Of a stretch of DNA of 64,000 bases, positions 35,001 to 45,461 are shown piece by piece. The first letter of the stretch is position 1. The number at the start of each line of letters is the position of its first letter. Origin of the DNA: Gigaspora margarita. Its lineage: Eukaryota > Glomeromycota > Glomeromycetes > Diversisporales > Gigasporaceae. The DNA is taken from the NCBI GenBank assembly GCA_009809945.1, contig WTPW01000015.1, forward strand, positions 472,612-536,611, given 5' to 3'. The position numbers were made by a program, and so were the translations under genes. The notes below the pieces were generated by a model. It was given only the letters and a program-made list of their open reading frames with translations, was not told the DNA's origin and did no database searches.

Positions 35001-35500
35001 AAAAGAATCCAAGCTTCTTTGTTGTGTATTTTATAATGTTCAATAGCATTATGAAGAATTTGTATAGGAATATGGGTAGAAGAATTTTTAGAAGCAGCAA
35101 AATTTAAATTAGATAGAAGATTATTGTTAGAAATAATTTGGTCAAGACGTTTAGTAAAAATTTTGGTAAAGGTTTTTTTGAAAGGTTCAATAATAAAAAT
35201 TGGACAAACTTGATTAAGGGTAAAATCCCAATTAGATTTTTTTGGAATAAGAAATATATTAGAGGATTTCTAATCAATAGGAACTTTTTGAAGTTGATAG
35301 CATTTGTTAAAAAATTTTTTAAAGAGTGTTTGTGCTTTGTAACTAGCATATTTGATATGTTTATAGCAGATTTCAGAAGGACCTGCTGCTTTTTGATTTG
35401 AAAGATTAGTTAAGATATCTTGCCATTCTTGATCTGTGATATCTTGAAATAAGTTAAGATAGTGTTCTTTATATTCAGGATGTGCTTCGTAAAGTGTCAA
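32057..35500 (-). pseudogene. Degenerate, 5'-truncated LINE: reverse transcriptase, RNase H, Cys/His finger
   Basis: Read leftward from 35500, one frame begins with an RT N-terminal block (QKAAGPSEICYKHIKYA). It continues through FQDMFKAFDKI, the GIEQGETYSPLLWKIYYDS block and the catalytic LLAYMDDTTWL (YxDD-type). In-frame stops interrupt it at 35270-35272 and 34475-34477, and the same frame goes on to 33476. After frame changes near 33478 and about 33000 an RNase H domain follows, with FYTDAS, SGIGWI, RTELEQL, DNNTAIKNL and a C-terminal KSHCNPIHNQADVLAK. Last is a finger CSRCSDNEDTLHILLC and the end at 32057. The order RT-RNase H-CCHC-like finger is that of non-LTR retrotransposons. The endonuclease end is missing, as is usual for 5'-truncated copies. 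Ns occur at 32457-32479 and near 34960. Confidence 0.8.
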
Positions 35501-36274
35501 GATATTTTAATTTAAAATTTTAAAAAAAGTTGCTAAAAATAATTTGTTCCTTTTCTATTGGTGTCCCCTATATAATGATCATATAATATAAACTGATCAA
35601 AATCAATAATCTTATGTATTGCAAATTTGTATAGTCCCTGGTGATTAGACACTATAGCTATAACAGCAGTACAATATGTTTATGTTAGTAATTAGGCTCT
35701 GCGAAGACTAGAGTAATATAGTATTAAAGTTTCATCATTGTAGTTGTCACGTGATTTTGGTGTTTTTGGAGTCATTAATTATTTATCTTTTGCTAGTAGA
35801 CTTTATTAATGAATATTTGTCATCAGACTTCTGTTTGTTGATTTTTTTATTAAACTTTCTCTGATGGGCTTTTGCTAATAGACTTTTGCTTAAATTTCAT
35901 TAATAAATTTGCTTTAAAAAATTGTTACTAGAAAACTTCTGTTGAAGGACTTTCATTATGAACTTTTGTTAGAGGAATTCTGTTGGTGAACTTTTATTTG
36001 TGACTTTTGCAAACCTTTGCTAAAGAATTTTCACTTTATTGGTATTTTTGCTATTGGACTTTACTAATAGACTTTTGCTATTGGACCTTAATTTTTAAAC
36101 ATTCACTTTGTGAACTTTTTTAGCAACTTTCTCTTGTAGACTTTTGCTAGTGGGCTTTATGTTGCTAAATGGGCTAAATGCTACAAAAAGGAACCAAATT
36201 AACAATCTTTTCAAAAGATATTTTTTTATATAAATCAATTTATAATAAGATAAGAATCATTTTTTACTTAATTG
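35501..36274. other. AT-rich region with degenerate GACTTTTGCTAATAGACTTT repeats
   Basis: No gene is seen. At about 35790-36170 a loose ~20-40-bp repeat of the type ACTTTTGCTAATAGACTTT runs through the sequence. At about 35640-35710 there is a fragment of the ~47-bp minisatellite found at 39540-41395. Confidence 0.5.
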
Positions 36275-36915
36275 ATGATCTGCTAGTTATCTGGTGCAAG
36301 ATTATAGTATAACATGACACAGATTACTATATCAAGATTTTTTGACAATCATTTATGTAAAAAATTTTTTTGTACTAAGTTAATAGCTAATACCACTAAT
36401 TGAAAGTTGTAGAGCTCACTGAGGCACATATAAAAGAGGTAAAATCGTCCAAATTGGCCTAGTGCATCATGAAGTTATTTTTATATAGACTTATGTATTT
36501 AAAAATTATATGTAAGTCTACAAACCCAATGTAGACTTATATAGCATAATTATACATAAATATAATTTTTAATTAATATTTATTTAACAGTTACATAACA
36601 AAATTTAAAATATAAAAATGTGTTAAGTAGCCAAATAAGTAAAATGTTAGAATAAAATAACAGTAAAGTTATAATTAAAGTTAGGATTAGAATTAGAGTT
36701 GGTGTTAAGGTAACATTGCAAGAGGAGCATTTTTAATTAAAAACACAACAGGGGTTACCCTAGTAAAATTTTGAGATATTGACTATTTCTTTTTCTTAAA
36801 ATTTATATAAAAATTTATTTATATTTTATAATATATAAAGGTTACATAATTATATACATAAAATTCATTAATATATAATGTTTATATAAAATTTTTATCT
36901 AAATTTTACAACATA

Positions 36916-37035
36916 TACCGTAAAATCTCAAAATAACACGCAGGGGTTAAATTATAATTTTCGGCCTGAATTGAGCTTAATTCAGGCCAAAATTTGAAAT
37001 AACGCCCATGCCCGCTATTTCGAGATTTTATGGTA
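36916..37035. mobile_element. 120-bp MITE (TACCGTAAAATCTC ends)
   Basis: Ends TACCGTAAAATCTCAAAATA and TATTTCGAGATTTTATGGTA are inverted, with a central GGCCTGAATTGAGCTTAATTCAGGCC-like hairpin that is perfectly paired but for its loop. It is TA-bounded. Confidence 0.75.
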
Positions 37036-37287
37036 AGATTTATATAAAATTTTTATTTAAATTTTATGATATATAAAAGTTATATAGTAATAATATATAA
37101 AATTTATTAATATATAAAATTTATATAAAAAATTTATTTAGATATTTATAGCATATAAAAGTTGCTTAATTATATACATAAAATTTATAAATATATAACA
37201 TTTATATAAGCCTTTTTTATAATTTTTTTTTTATATATATTCAAATAAATTTTATATTAATTCTATATTAAATAATATATAAAAATT

Positions 37288-38857
37288 TAGTGTTTGGATC
37301 TAGATAATCTGTTTATCTAAAGATAATTATCTGTTGAAAAAAGTCATTATCTGTTATCTATATCTGTTCATAATTCCATTATCCAGATAACTATCTAGAT
37401 TATCTGTTAATTATTAGATATTAGATAAACCTAAATATAAATTTTGTGTAATGCTCAGCAGACAAATTTTTACCATAGCAGAGAATTTACTCCCATATCA
37501 ACACCTTCTATGCATGCTAAAAGTTTTTTTTTCTTTAGGCCATTTGAAGTCATTCTTTGGTTAATATCACTTTTCAAGACTCTCAGGAGGGGGTAAAATG
37601 AAACAAACATATGAAACAAGCATATAAAAATTAACAAATGTAGGGCAATTTCATTGGTTGATTTAATCAGGTGACTGGCAAGAGTCATCCAACGTTTTGA
37701 TTGGCTGTTTATTTTTCGGGAGAGGTTTAAGCTGGGGTTGATGTTAACTGAAAAATTAACTTCAAATGGCCTTAAAAACAAGTTAGAAAATATTAACCTT
37801 TTTGGAGAAGCTTGGCTCTTTAACAAACACAGAAAACAATTCTAGTCTTAAAAGTCAGAGAATCGACTAACACTTGTTCCTGTATTTTGCTATATAAAAT
37901 TGTCAGTCTGATTTTCAAAGTGCAAAACCTGATTCCAGGCCTACCGAATAATTGATTGTAGTAGAAATTAATGTTGATTTTTTAAATTCGCATTTACTCT
38001 ACTCTGGATCAAGCTAATATGTATCAAATATTCACACTAAATTAATTAAAGTTTTTCAAAATTTTTATTTTAAAATGCTACTAAACTATATATATTCTAA
38101 ATTCTAAATATTTAAGGTTTTTTTATAACATGTGTACTAAACATAGTAAAGCATTTGAAATATTATTGTATTAGGTTAATTAGATTTAAGTTCTTTTGAC
38201 ACAAATGAACACATACTGTTCGGGTTTATCTAATTAAAAAAGCAAAAAAGAGTGTTTAAGATTAAAGCCGGGATTATAGATAAACAAATATAATATACCT
38301 TTAAAAGGTTAAATATATATATGCACTCATGCTTACCAAGCAAGTGATTAAATATTCACAGTTTGAACATCATATAAATATTCTTACATCTGTAATTTGA
38401 AAATAACGATGATTTAAAAAAAGTATACCATGAACAAAATGATTGGTAAAAATGTACAGGACACTTGTAATGGACAATATAATAAAAAAAAATTAATAAA
38501 AAATAAATAAAAAAAATAAATAAATAACAAGATTCTTAAGTTTTCACATATATTACGCACCTTACAATTCATAATGGATACATTTGCATGAATGCCATCA
38601 TTTTACATTATCAGGGTTAAAAAGAAAAGGAGGAATTGATAATGCTATTATTCTCACGTACACACGTGTCAAAGTCATGAGTATATACATATGTATGCAT
38701 AAGGGGTTTTCACTATATATATTAATACAGATAATCTATAGATAATTATCCGAACTTAAAGTAACTATCCAGATAAATTATCTGTTGAACAAAATCGTTA
38801 TCTGTTATCTGTATTATCCGGATAATCCAGATAAAAATCTAACAGATCTGAACACTA
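37288..38857 (+). mobile_element. hAT-like non-autonomous element, copy A
   Basis: Ends are TAGTGTTTGGATCTAG and GATCTGAACACTA (inverted). The flanks are TAAAAATT at 37280-37287 and TAAAAATT at 38858-38865, a perfect 8-bp TSD. The 1570-bp body matches copy B (51230-53538) in opposite orientation over most of its length. Sub-terminal regions are packed with AGATAATTATCTG-like palindromic words, probable transposase-binding sites. A 118-codon minus-strand frame (37470-37826) is shared only in part with copy B and has no transposase features. The mobilising hAT transposase must be elsewhere. Confidence 0.85.
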
Positions 38858-40446
38858 TAAAAATTAACATATATAATTTTTATATAGTATTCTATATAAT
38901 ATTTATGTAAAGTTGTAGATCTATGCAGATTTTATAAAAATGTACTTGCTGATGTGATTGCTGAGATATCTTTATAAAACGATTGGCTGACTATATAAAA
39001 TTACTATATAAACAATAGTTTGTTTATATAGTAATTTTATATAGTTAGCCAGTCATTTTTTAAAGTTATTTCAGCAACTACTGGACCAATTTGAACGATC
39101 TTATCTTCTTTAGATGCACCTCAGTGAGCTCTACAACTTTCAATTAGTGGGCATTAGCTGTTAACTTAGCATGAAAAAAAATTTCTTAGAGACACTCAGC
39201 ATTTACACCCTATATGATAAACATATAAGATCTGTATCATGTTACACTATGATCTTGCACCAGATGACTGGCGGATCATTGTATTAATAAATTTTGCTAT
39301 ATTGTACTTTAAAGTTTGCACTTTCTTATAATTTATTATAAGGTTTGCAACATAAAAATTAATTTTCTGAAGATTTTTTGTATTGATAATTTGGTCCCTT
39401 TTCATAGCACCTAGTCCAAATTTTGTTGCTAGCTTTTCATATTGCTCAATTTTCATTTTTGGCCCATTATATCACTAGAATTTATTATTGTATATTTTGT
39501 TTTGGTTTGCTTCCTTAAACAAAATAAAAGAGTCTTATTGAAATTAGACTCTGCAGCTATAGTAATAATGCAAGGACCTCATATTGTGTATAGACACTAT
39601 AGCTATAGTAGCAGTCAAGGACCTCATGTTGTAATTAGGTACCATGGCTGGCTACAGTATAGTGTAAAGTTCTCAAATTTGATGATTGGGCTCTATAACT
39701 GCAATAGTAGTACAAAAACTTCATGTTATGATTAGATTTTATGACTGCAATAGCAGTGCAAGGCCTTATATTGTAATAAGGCTTTATAGCTATAGAAATA
39801 GAGCAAGAACTCATATTGATAATTAGATTTTCTAACTGTGATAGCAGTACAAGTGTCTGATTATGTTTAGGTCTGTGCTATAAAGCATGCAATATTCTCA
39901 TTTTGTGATTAGGCTTCATAGTTACAGTATTAATGCAACAGTCTCATATTATATTTAGGCTCTATAACTGCAATAGTAGTGCAAGAACCTTATGTTGTAA
40001 TTAGGCTCTATGGTTGCAGTATTAGTGCAAGGATCTTATATTAATAATTAGCCTCTGCAGCTATAGTAGTAGTACAAGAATTTTATATTTGATATTTGAA
40101 CTCCATAGCTGTAATAGCAGTACAAGGACCTCATATTATGTTTAAGCTCTGTGGTTGCAATAATAGCACAAGGGCCTCTTATTGTAATTAGACTCTATTT
40201 GTAAAGTAATTGTGCAAGGACCCCATATTAAGATTAGGTTCTGCAACTGCAATAGCAATACAAGAACCTCATATTGTAATTAGGTGATAGCAGTGCAAGG
40301 ACCTTATATTTGATGTTTAGGCTCTATGGTAGCAGTATAAGCACCTTATGTTGTGGTTAGACTCCATGGCTGTGATAGCAATGCACAGAATGGATTCCAT
40401 ATTTGATATTAAGCTCAATAGCTATGAGAGCAGTGCAAGGACCTTA

Positions 40447-40792
40447 TATAGTCAGACTGCCATAAATGCAACCTCCATAAATGAAATACCTCCCTAAATG
40501 CACGTTTTTGTCTTGTCTGTAAGAAATTATTAGTAATAAATGCATGTTCTATATTCTGTAAATGCACGTTCTTCCAAATAATTTTCTATATCATGCTACC
40601 TCCCTAAATGCACGTAGCCAATCAAATCTTAGTATTTAAGATAGTTTATATAGTTTTTAGTAGAAGTTATACAAACTTAATAATCTAATCTTTAAAGCTG
40701 CAATTTAATTAGCTCTCCCTAAATGCAATACCTCTCTAAATGCATATTGTAGGCTTGTCTGTACACATTGCATTTATGGAGGTTTGACTGTA
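40447..40792. mobile_element. MITE with CAGTCARACCTCC ends, copy 1
   Basis: Ends TATAGTCAGACTGCCATAAA and TTTATGGAGGTTTGACTGTA are inverted and TA-bounded. The interior repeats CCTCCCTAAATGCACG and TAAATGCA words. It is 346 bp and inserted in the 47-bp array. Confidence 0.8.
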
Positions 40793-40882
40793 TTGTAGTT
40801 AGGCTCTATAGCTACAATAGCATTGCAAGAACCTCATATTGTGATTAGACACTAAAGATACAACAGCAGTGCAAGGATCTTA

Positions 40883-41218
40883 TACAGTCAGACCTCCATA
40901 AATGCAACCTCCATAAATGCAATACCTCTTTAAATGCACGTTTTTGTCTTGTCTATAAGAAATTATTAGTGCTAAATGCATGTTCTATATTCTGTAAATG
41001 CACATTCTTTCAAATAATTTTTTATATCATGCTACCTCCCTAAATGCACATGGCCAATCATTTAAGATAGATTATACAGTTTTTAGTAGAAGTTATACAA
41101 ACTTGATGATCAAATCTTTAAAGCTGCAATTTAATTGGCTCTTCCTAAATGCAATACCTCTCTAAATGCACGTTGTAGTCTTGTCTGTACATGTTGCATT
41201 TATGGAGGTTTGACTATA
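40883..41218. mobile_element. MITE with CAGTCARACCTCC ends, copy 2
   Basis: Ends TACAGTCAGACCTCCATAAA and TTTATGGAGGTTTGACTATA are inverted. The interior is closely similar to copy 1 in the same orientation, for example TTTTTGTCTTGTCT and GCAATTTAATTGGCTC. Only about 90 bp of array separates the two copies. Confidence 0.8.
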
Positions 41219-41395
41219 TTTGCTGTTTAGGTTCTATAGCTATGTTAGCAATACAAGGACCTCATATTATGTTTTGGCTCTATAACTGCAATAGCAGTGC
41301 AAGAAACTTATAATTAGGATCCATGGCTGTGTTAGCAGTACAAGGATCTCAGTTTGTAGTTAGGCTCTGTAGCTGCAATAGCAGCTTAAGGACCT

Positions 41396-42023
41396 ATGGA
41401 TAAGTGAAACACAATAGTGAACTTTCTGTTATGACTAATAAAATAATCACAAGTATTAGAAGAGTAACAAAAATCAGATGATTTTCTAAAGGGGGTAAAA
41501 AAAGTTGAAATTATATATAGGATCCTGACCAAATCTATATTAAAAAGGGGTAGACCTCTGATAACAAATATTTAGGTGATTAATAACATGGCCCTTATAA
41601 TGATCAACAATTTACTAATATTTGAAAATTCTATATGAATTTTCTGATTGGTTAATAGTATGACAGATTATTTTAATATGGAGCTATTTATATATCACAT
41701 AGTGCAATACTCTTATTTATCGCCCAACCAATCAAATTTCAGAATCAGGTGTTATATAAAAAATACAAAAAACTTAAACCAAAATTTTGTATAAAAAAAA
41801 GTCCATCATGTTCTAACAAAAAAATTTCTTACAAAATTTGATATAAACTATATCTTACTCTAACCTAAAACTGAACTTATCCTAACCCTAATTAAAATGA
41901 AGTAACTGCTTTATTTTTTTATTATTTTGATCTTATGTTATACCTGTTTTTATATAGATGTGATATATAATTGTGTCACATGGTATGATATATACATTTT
42001 ACTTTTAATTGATAATCCATCTG
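41396..42023. other. AT-rich spacer
   Basis: No gene or element with clear ends was recognised; short TTATCCTAACCCTAAT lies at about 41878-41893. Confidence 0.4.
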
Positions 42024-42253
42024 TCAACTGGAAAGTGACAAAATGTGGCATGCTTTCATCTAAAAATTTTTTTCTTATTAAATTAACAATACATGTCTAT
42101 AATTGAAAGTTGTAGAGCTTGTCGAGATGCATCTAACAGTGGTTAGATCATTCAAATCGGCCCAGTAGATGGTTGATATCGTCAAAAAGTGATTGGTCAA
42201 CTATATAAAACCCATGACGCAGATTATATATGAAAATCACTATAGGCGAAATG

Positions 42254-43854
42254 CAGGGATGATAAATGACCTGAAATGACCCAAATGACACATGTGAATA
42301 ATGACCAGTCACATGTCATTTCAAAAGTCAAATGACCTATTAGGGTCATTTAAAAATTAATGCAATTTAATTGGCGAATTTTAAGTATTTAAATTATTCA
42401 CAAAATAGTCCTTAACCTGTGATAGGATGGGAATCGAACCTAATATGATCGATCATGATCGATCATATAGTTTGATCGATTATGAAAGTTTTTGATCGAT
42501 CATGATCGATCTTATAGTTTGATCAGTCATAAAGTTTGATCGATCATAGCCTTTTAATCGATTATAATTGATTTATATATACCGTAAAACGCTCTTTATA
42601 GTACCCCCCTGTGTAAAGTACCCCCCTGACTTTTTTGAAGCTGATTTTTGTATTGTACCCCCATTATTAAATAGTATTAAAAAAAAAAAACTTCTATTTG
42701 AGATTGCTATATATTGTACCCCCTAGATCACGTGTAGAATGTAAAATACCCCGGGTACTTTAAAGAGCGTTTTACAGTAATCGATTATATATACAATTAG
42801 TAACAAAATTTGCTATTTTTACTCAAATTTTGATGATGGATATCTTGATAACTAGTGATCCAAATCGACTTAAATTTTTACAAAAGATTGTACAGATATT
42901 CATCTATGATATAAAAAAATTTTAGACGATTTGGTCTAGTAATTCTTGAGTAATCGCTTGTATACGATTGTTAATTTGTTTAAAAAAATTGACTATTGTA
43001 TACAAGCGATTACTCAAGTATTACCAGACAAAATCGTCTAAACTTTTTATATATCATTAATGAATATCAATATTAGCTATGATAAAAATTTAAGCCGATT
43101 TGGATTACTAGTTATCAAGATATCCTTCGTCAAAGTTTGAGTACAAATAGCGAAAATTTTATAATAGTCGATTATTAAAAAATTCGTTATTTTTACTCAT
43201 GCTTTGATAATTGATATCTCTTTAACTAGTAATCCAATTCGGCTCAAATTTNNATAATANATAANATCNATATTNTTCTATAATATATAAAAATTTTAGA
43301 CGATTNNGTCNNGTAATTCTCAAGTAATCGCTTGTATACGATAGTCAAATTTTTTAAAAAAATTGACTATCGTATGCAAATGATTACTCGAGGATTACCT
43401 GACCAAATTGGCTGAAATTTTTTTACATCATAAATTAATATCGACAATATCTATGACAAAAATTTGAGCCGACTTTGAACACTAGTTATTAAGTTATTTA
43501 TTGTCAAATTTTGAGTAAAAATAGCAATTTTTTTTAATGTAGACTAGTGATTGATCATATGATTGATAATAAATTATGATCGATCATATGATTGTGACCG
43601 ATTATATGTAATGACCAATCATGATCGATCATAAATCGATCTCCTTTGTATATGATTGAATCAAATGCTATTTTTGTTAATGTGAAATGACCGATGACCA
43701 TGATGACCCAGGTTATTTATAAATGACATGGATCATTTGGTCATCAGTTATTTACAAATAACCAAATTCAAATGATCAAAAAATACTGGTCATTTATAGG
43801 TCATTTTAGGTCATTTCAAAAATAATCAAATGACCTGGTCATTTACCATCCCTG
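42254..43854. mobile_element. hAT-like non-autonomous element with CAGGGATG ends
   Basis: Ends CAGGGATGATAAATGACC and GGTCATTTACCATCCCTG are inverted. GCGAAATG stands on both sides (42246-42253, 43855-43862), a perfect 8-bp TSD. The interior is full of hairpins: GATCGATCATGATCGATC words at 42450-42560 and 43540-43640. There are also two long inverted repeats centred near 42980 and 43355 around CAAGTAATCGCTTGTATACG. No transposase frame is present. Several Ns lie at 43252-43312. Confidence 0.85.
42580..42779. mobile_element. 200-bp MITE nested in the hAT
   Basis: Ends TACCGTAAAACGCTCTTTAT and TTTAAAGAGCGTTTTACAGTA are inverted, followed by a C-run and its G/C-rich partner (AGTACCCCCC, CCCCGGGTACT). 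It is TA-bounded. This is the innermost of three nested insertions. Confidence 0.8.
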
Positions 43855-44435
43855 GCGAAATGTGGTGTGCTTCTATCTAAATATATTTTTTTACTAAGTT
43901 AACAATACATGTACACTAATTGAAAGTTGTAGAGCTCATCGAAGCACATCTAATAGTAGTTAGGTTATCCAAATCTGCCTAGTGAATGGTGAAATATTGT
44001 CAAAAACTATATAAAATCTCTATGTAAACAAACATTGTTTACATAGAGATTTTATATAGTCAGACAATTATTTTTTGACAATATCTCACTATTTACTGAA
44101 TGATCTAGCCACTATTAGATATGCCTTGATGAGCTCTACAACTTTTAATTAGTGGACATGTATTGTTATCTTAGTAAGAAAAAAGTTTTAGATGGAAGTA
44201 CTCCACATTTCGTCTATAGTAATTTTCATATGTAATCTGTGTTACAGGTTTTGTATAGCCAGTCAATCACTTTTTGATGATATCTTGCTATCCACTAGGC
44301 TGATTTGGATGATCTAACTACTGTTAAATGCGCCTTGATGAGCTCTACACTTTTAATTAGTGGATATATATCATTAACTTAATAAGAAAAAAATTTTAAA
44401 TGGAAGTATGCCACATTTCGTCACTCTCCAGTTGA

Positions 44436-45219
44436 ATTAATATAATAGATCTTTTCTTTTCTTTATATAAATACCAATTGTCAAATTATTATAAACTTTA
44501 ACTTCTTATAACTTTCTTATAACAAAAAATAAAAAACTCCTCTAACAAAATATAGTTTAGCTAAAAATTTATGATTTAACTTTTATGCTTTTATTAATAA
44601 ATATTGAATACTTTATACTAGTATTGTCATAGGATAGCTTTGGACAATAAATTTGAACAATTTTGAACAATTTGAACAATTAAATAAAGTAAAATTATTT
44701 AAAATTTTATTAAGATAATTTATTTAAATTTTAACTGAAATGTGTTTAGCATCTAAAAAAATATATATAGTTATTATATATTTTTTAGATAGATTTATTA
44801 ATTATTAAAGCCTAGACAAGCTTTGGACTAACTTGGATATTTGAACAATTTTGGATGGGAACAAGTCAAAAAAGGCTATGGACAGCCAAAACATACAATA
44901 CTGCTTTATACTGTCCTATACTATAGAATGCTATAAATTAATAATTGTTATAGCTGAAGCTGGAAATAGTTAAAGCTGGAAAATAGTTCAAGAGGAACTG
45001 TTCTTAGTTATACAAATTGCAAATCACTTACAAAAAGCTCTGATAAGTAATAACCAATCAAATTATTAATTTTTAGAAATTAAAAAGTGCAAAAAAATAA
45101 AATTAAAAAAGTAAAAAATTATAATAATAAGAAGGATATTAAATTTTAAATTTAAATTTATTTTTTGAATATTATTGTGATATGCAAACTTGCTTTTTTT
45201 ATTAATTTATTTATATATA
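44436..45219. other. AT-rich spacer
   Basis: Nothing is recognised beyond a short TTTGAACAA repeat at about 44651-44682. Confidence 0.4.
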
Positions 45220-45461
45220 AGGGACGTGACATATATTACCTAATATCCATTTACTATGAGACCAGACCCCCACCCCCACCTAAGACCAATCAAAATGCTC
45301 AATTTTGTTACACAAAAAAATATATTTATCCCATATTTTGTCATAATTATGGTTAAATAATTCTTGATTTTGATTGGCTAGTATCCTAGATTGTGTAACC
45401 TAAGATTTCATCTGACCCCCCCCCACCCCCTAAAATATTAGGTAATATATGTCATTGCCCT
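45220..45461. mobile_element. 242-bp MITE with C-rich inner arms
   Basis: Ends AGGGACGTGACATATATTAC and GTAATATATGTCATTGCCCT are inverted. Just inside are C-runs on the plus strand on both sides (CCCCCACCCCCACC, CCCCCCCCACCCCC), which are not inverted relative to each other. The short frame over it is not a gene. Confidence 0.7.

Larger units (their letters stand above)
36275..39279. mobile_element. Composite inverted-repeat element containing a MITE and a hAT
   Basis: The left arm from ATGATCTGCTAGTTATCTGG (36275) is mirrored by the right arm ending CCAGATGACTGGCGGATCAT (39279). Both arms contain the block ACTAATTGAAAGTTGTAGAG that marks the palindromic family at 42024 and 54444. The right arm ends in a hairpin centred near 39015-39020. 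A 120-bp MITE (36916-37035) and a 1.57-kb hAT element (37288-38857) inserted between the arms. Confidence 0.6.
39540..41395. repeat. ~47-bp minisatellite with two MITEs inserted
   Basis: Units of the form TTAGGCTCTATAGCTGCAAT, AGCAGTGCAAGGACCTCATA, TTGTAA repeat with 46-48-bp spacing where measured (GCAAG anchors at about 39981, 40027, 40073, 40121). About 25 copies fit once the two MITEs are removed. The same unit forms the array at 59040-59400. Confidence 0.75.
42024..44435. mobile_element. Palindromic element (copy 1) split by a hAT
   Basis: Outer ends TCAACTGGAAAGTGACAAAA and CGTCACTCTCCAGTTGA are inverted. Removing the hAT insert (42254-43854 plus one TSD) leaves about 0.8 kb. That remainder is built of arms with AATTGAAAGTTGTAGAGCT, GTTAGATCATCCAAAT and TATATAAAATC and folds about a hairpin at about 44025-44050. 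The end motif GCGAAATGTGGNRTGCTTCT is repeated internally, so the element is two nested inverted pairs. It matches 54444-55287. Confidence 0.75.

Noticed and set aside
37470-37826. 118-codon frame in hAT copy A, partly shared with 52980-53162
   Set aside because: The two copies do not preserve the same full frame and no transposase motif (BED finger, DDE, dimerisation block) is seen.
39442-39735. 97-codon plus-strand frame
   Set aside because: It runs into the 47-bp minisatellite and has no recognisable domain.
39540-41395. CRISPR-like array of regularly spaced repeats
   Set aside because: There are no unique spacers: the whole ~47-bp unit repeats, and the genome is eukaryotic.
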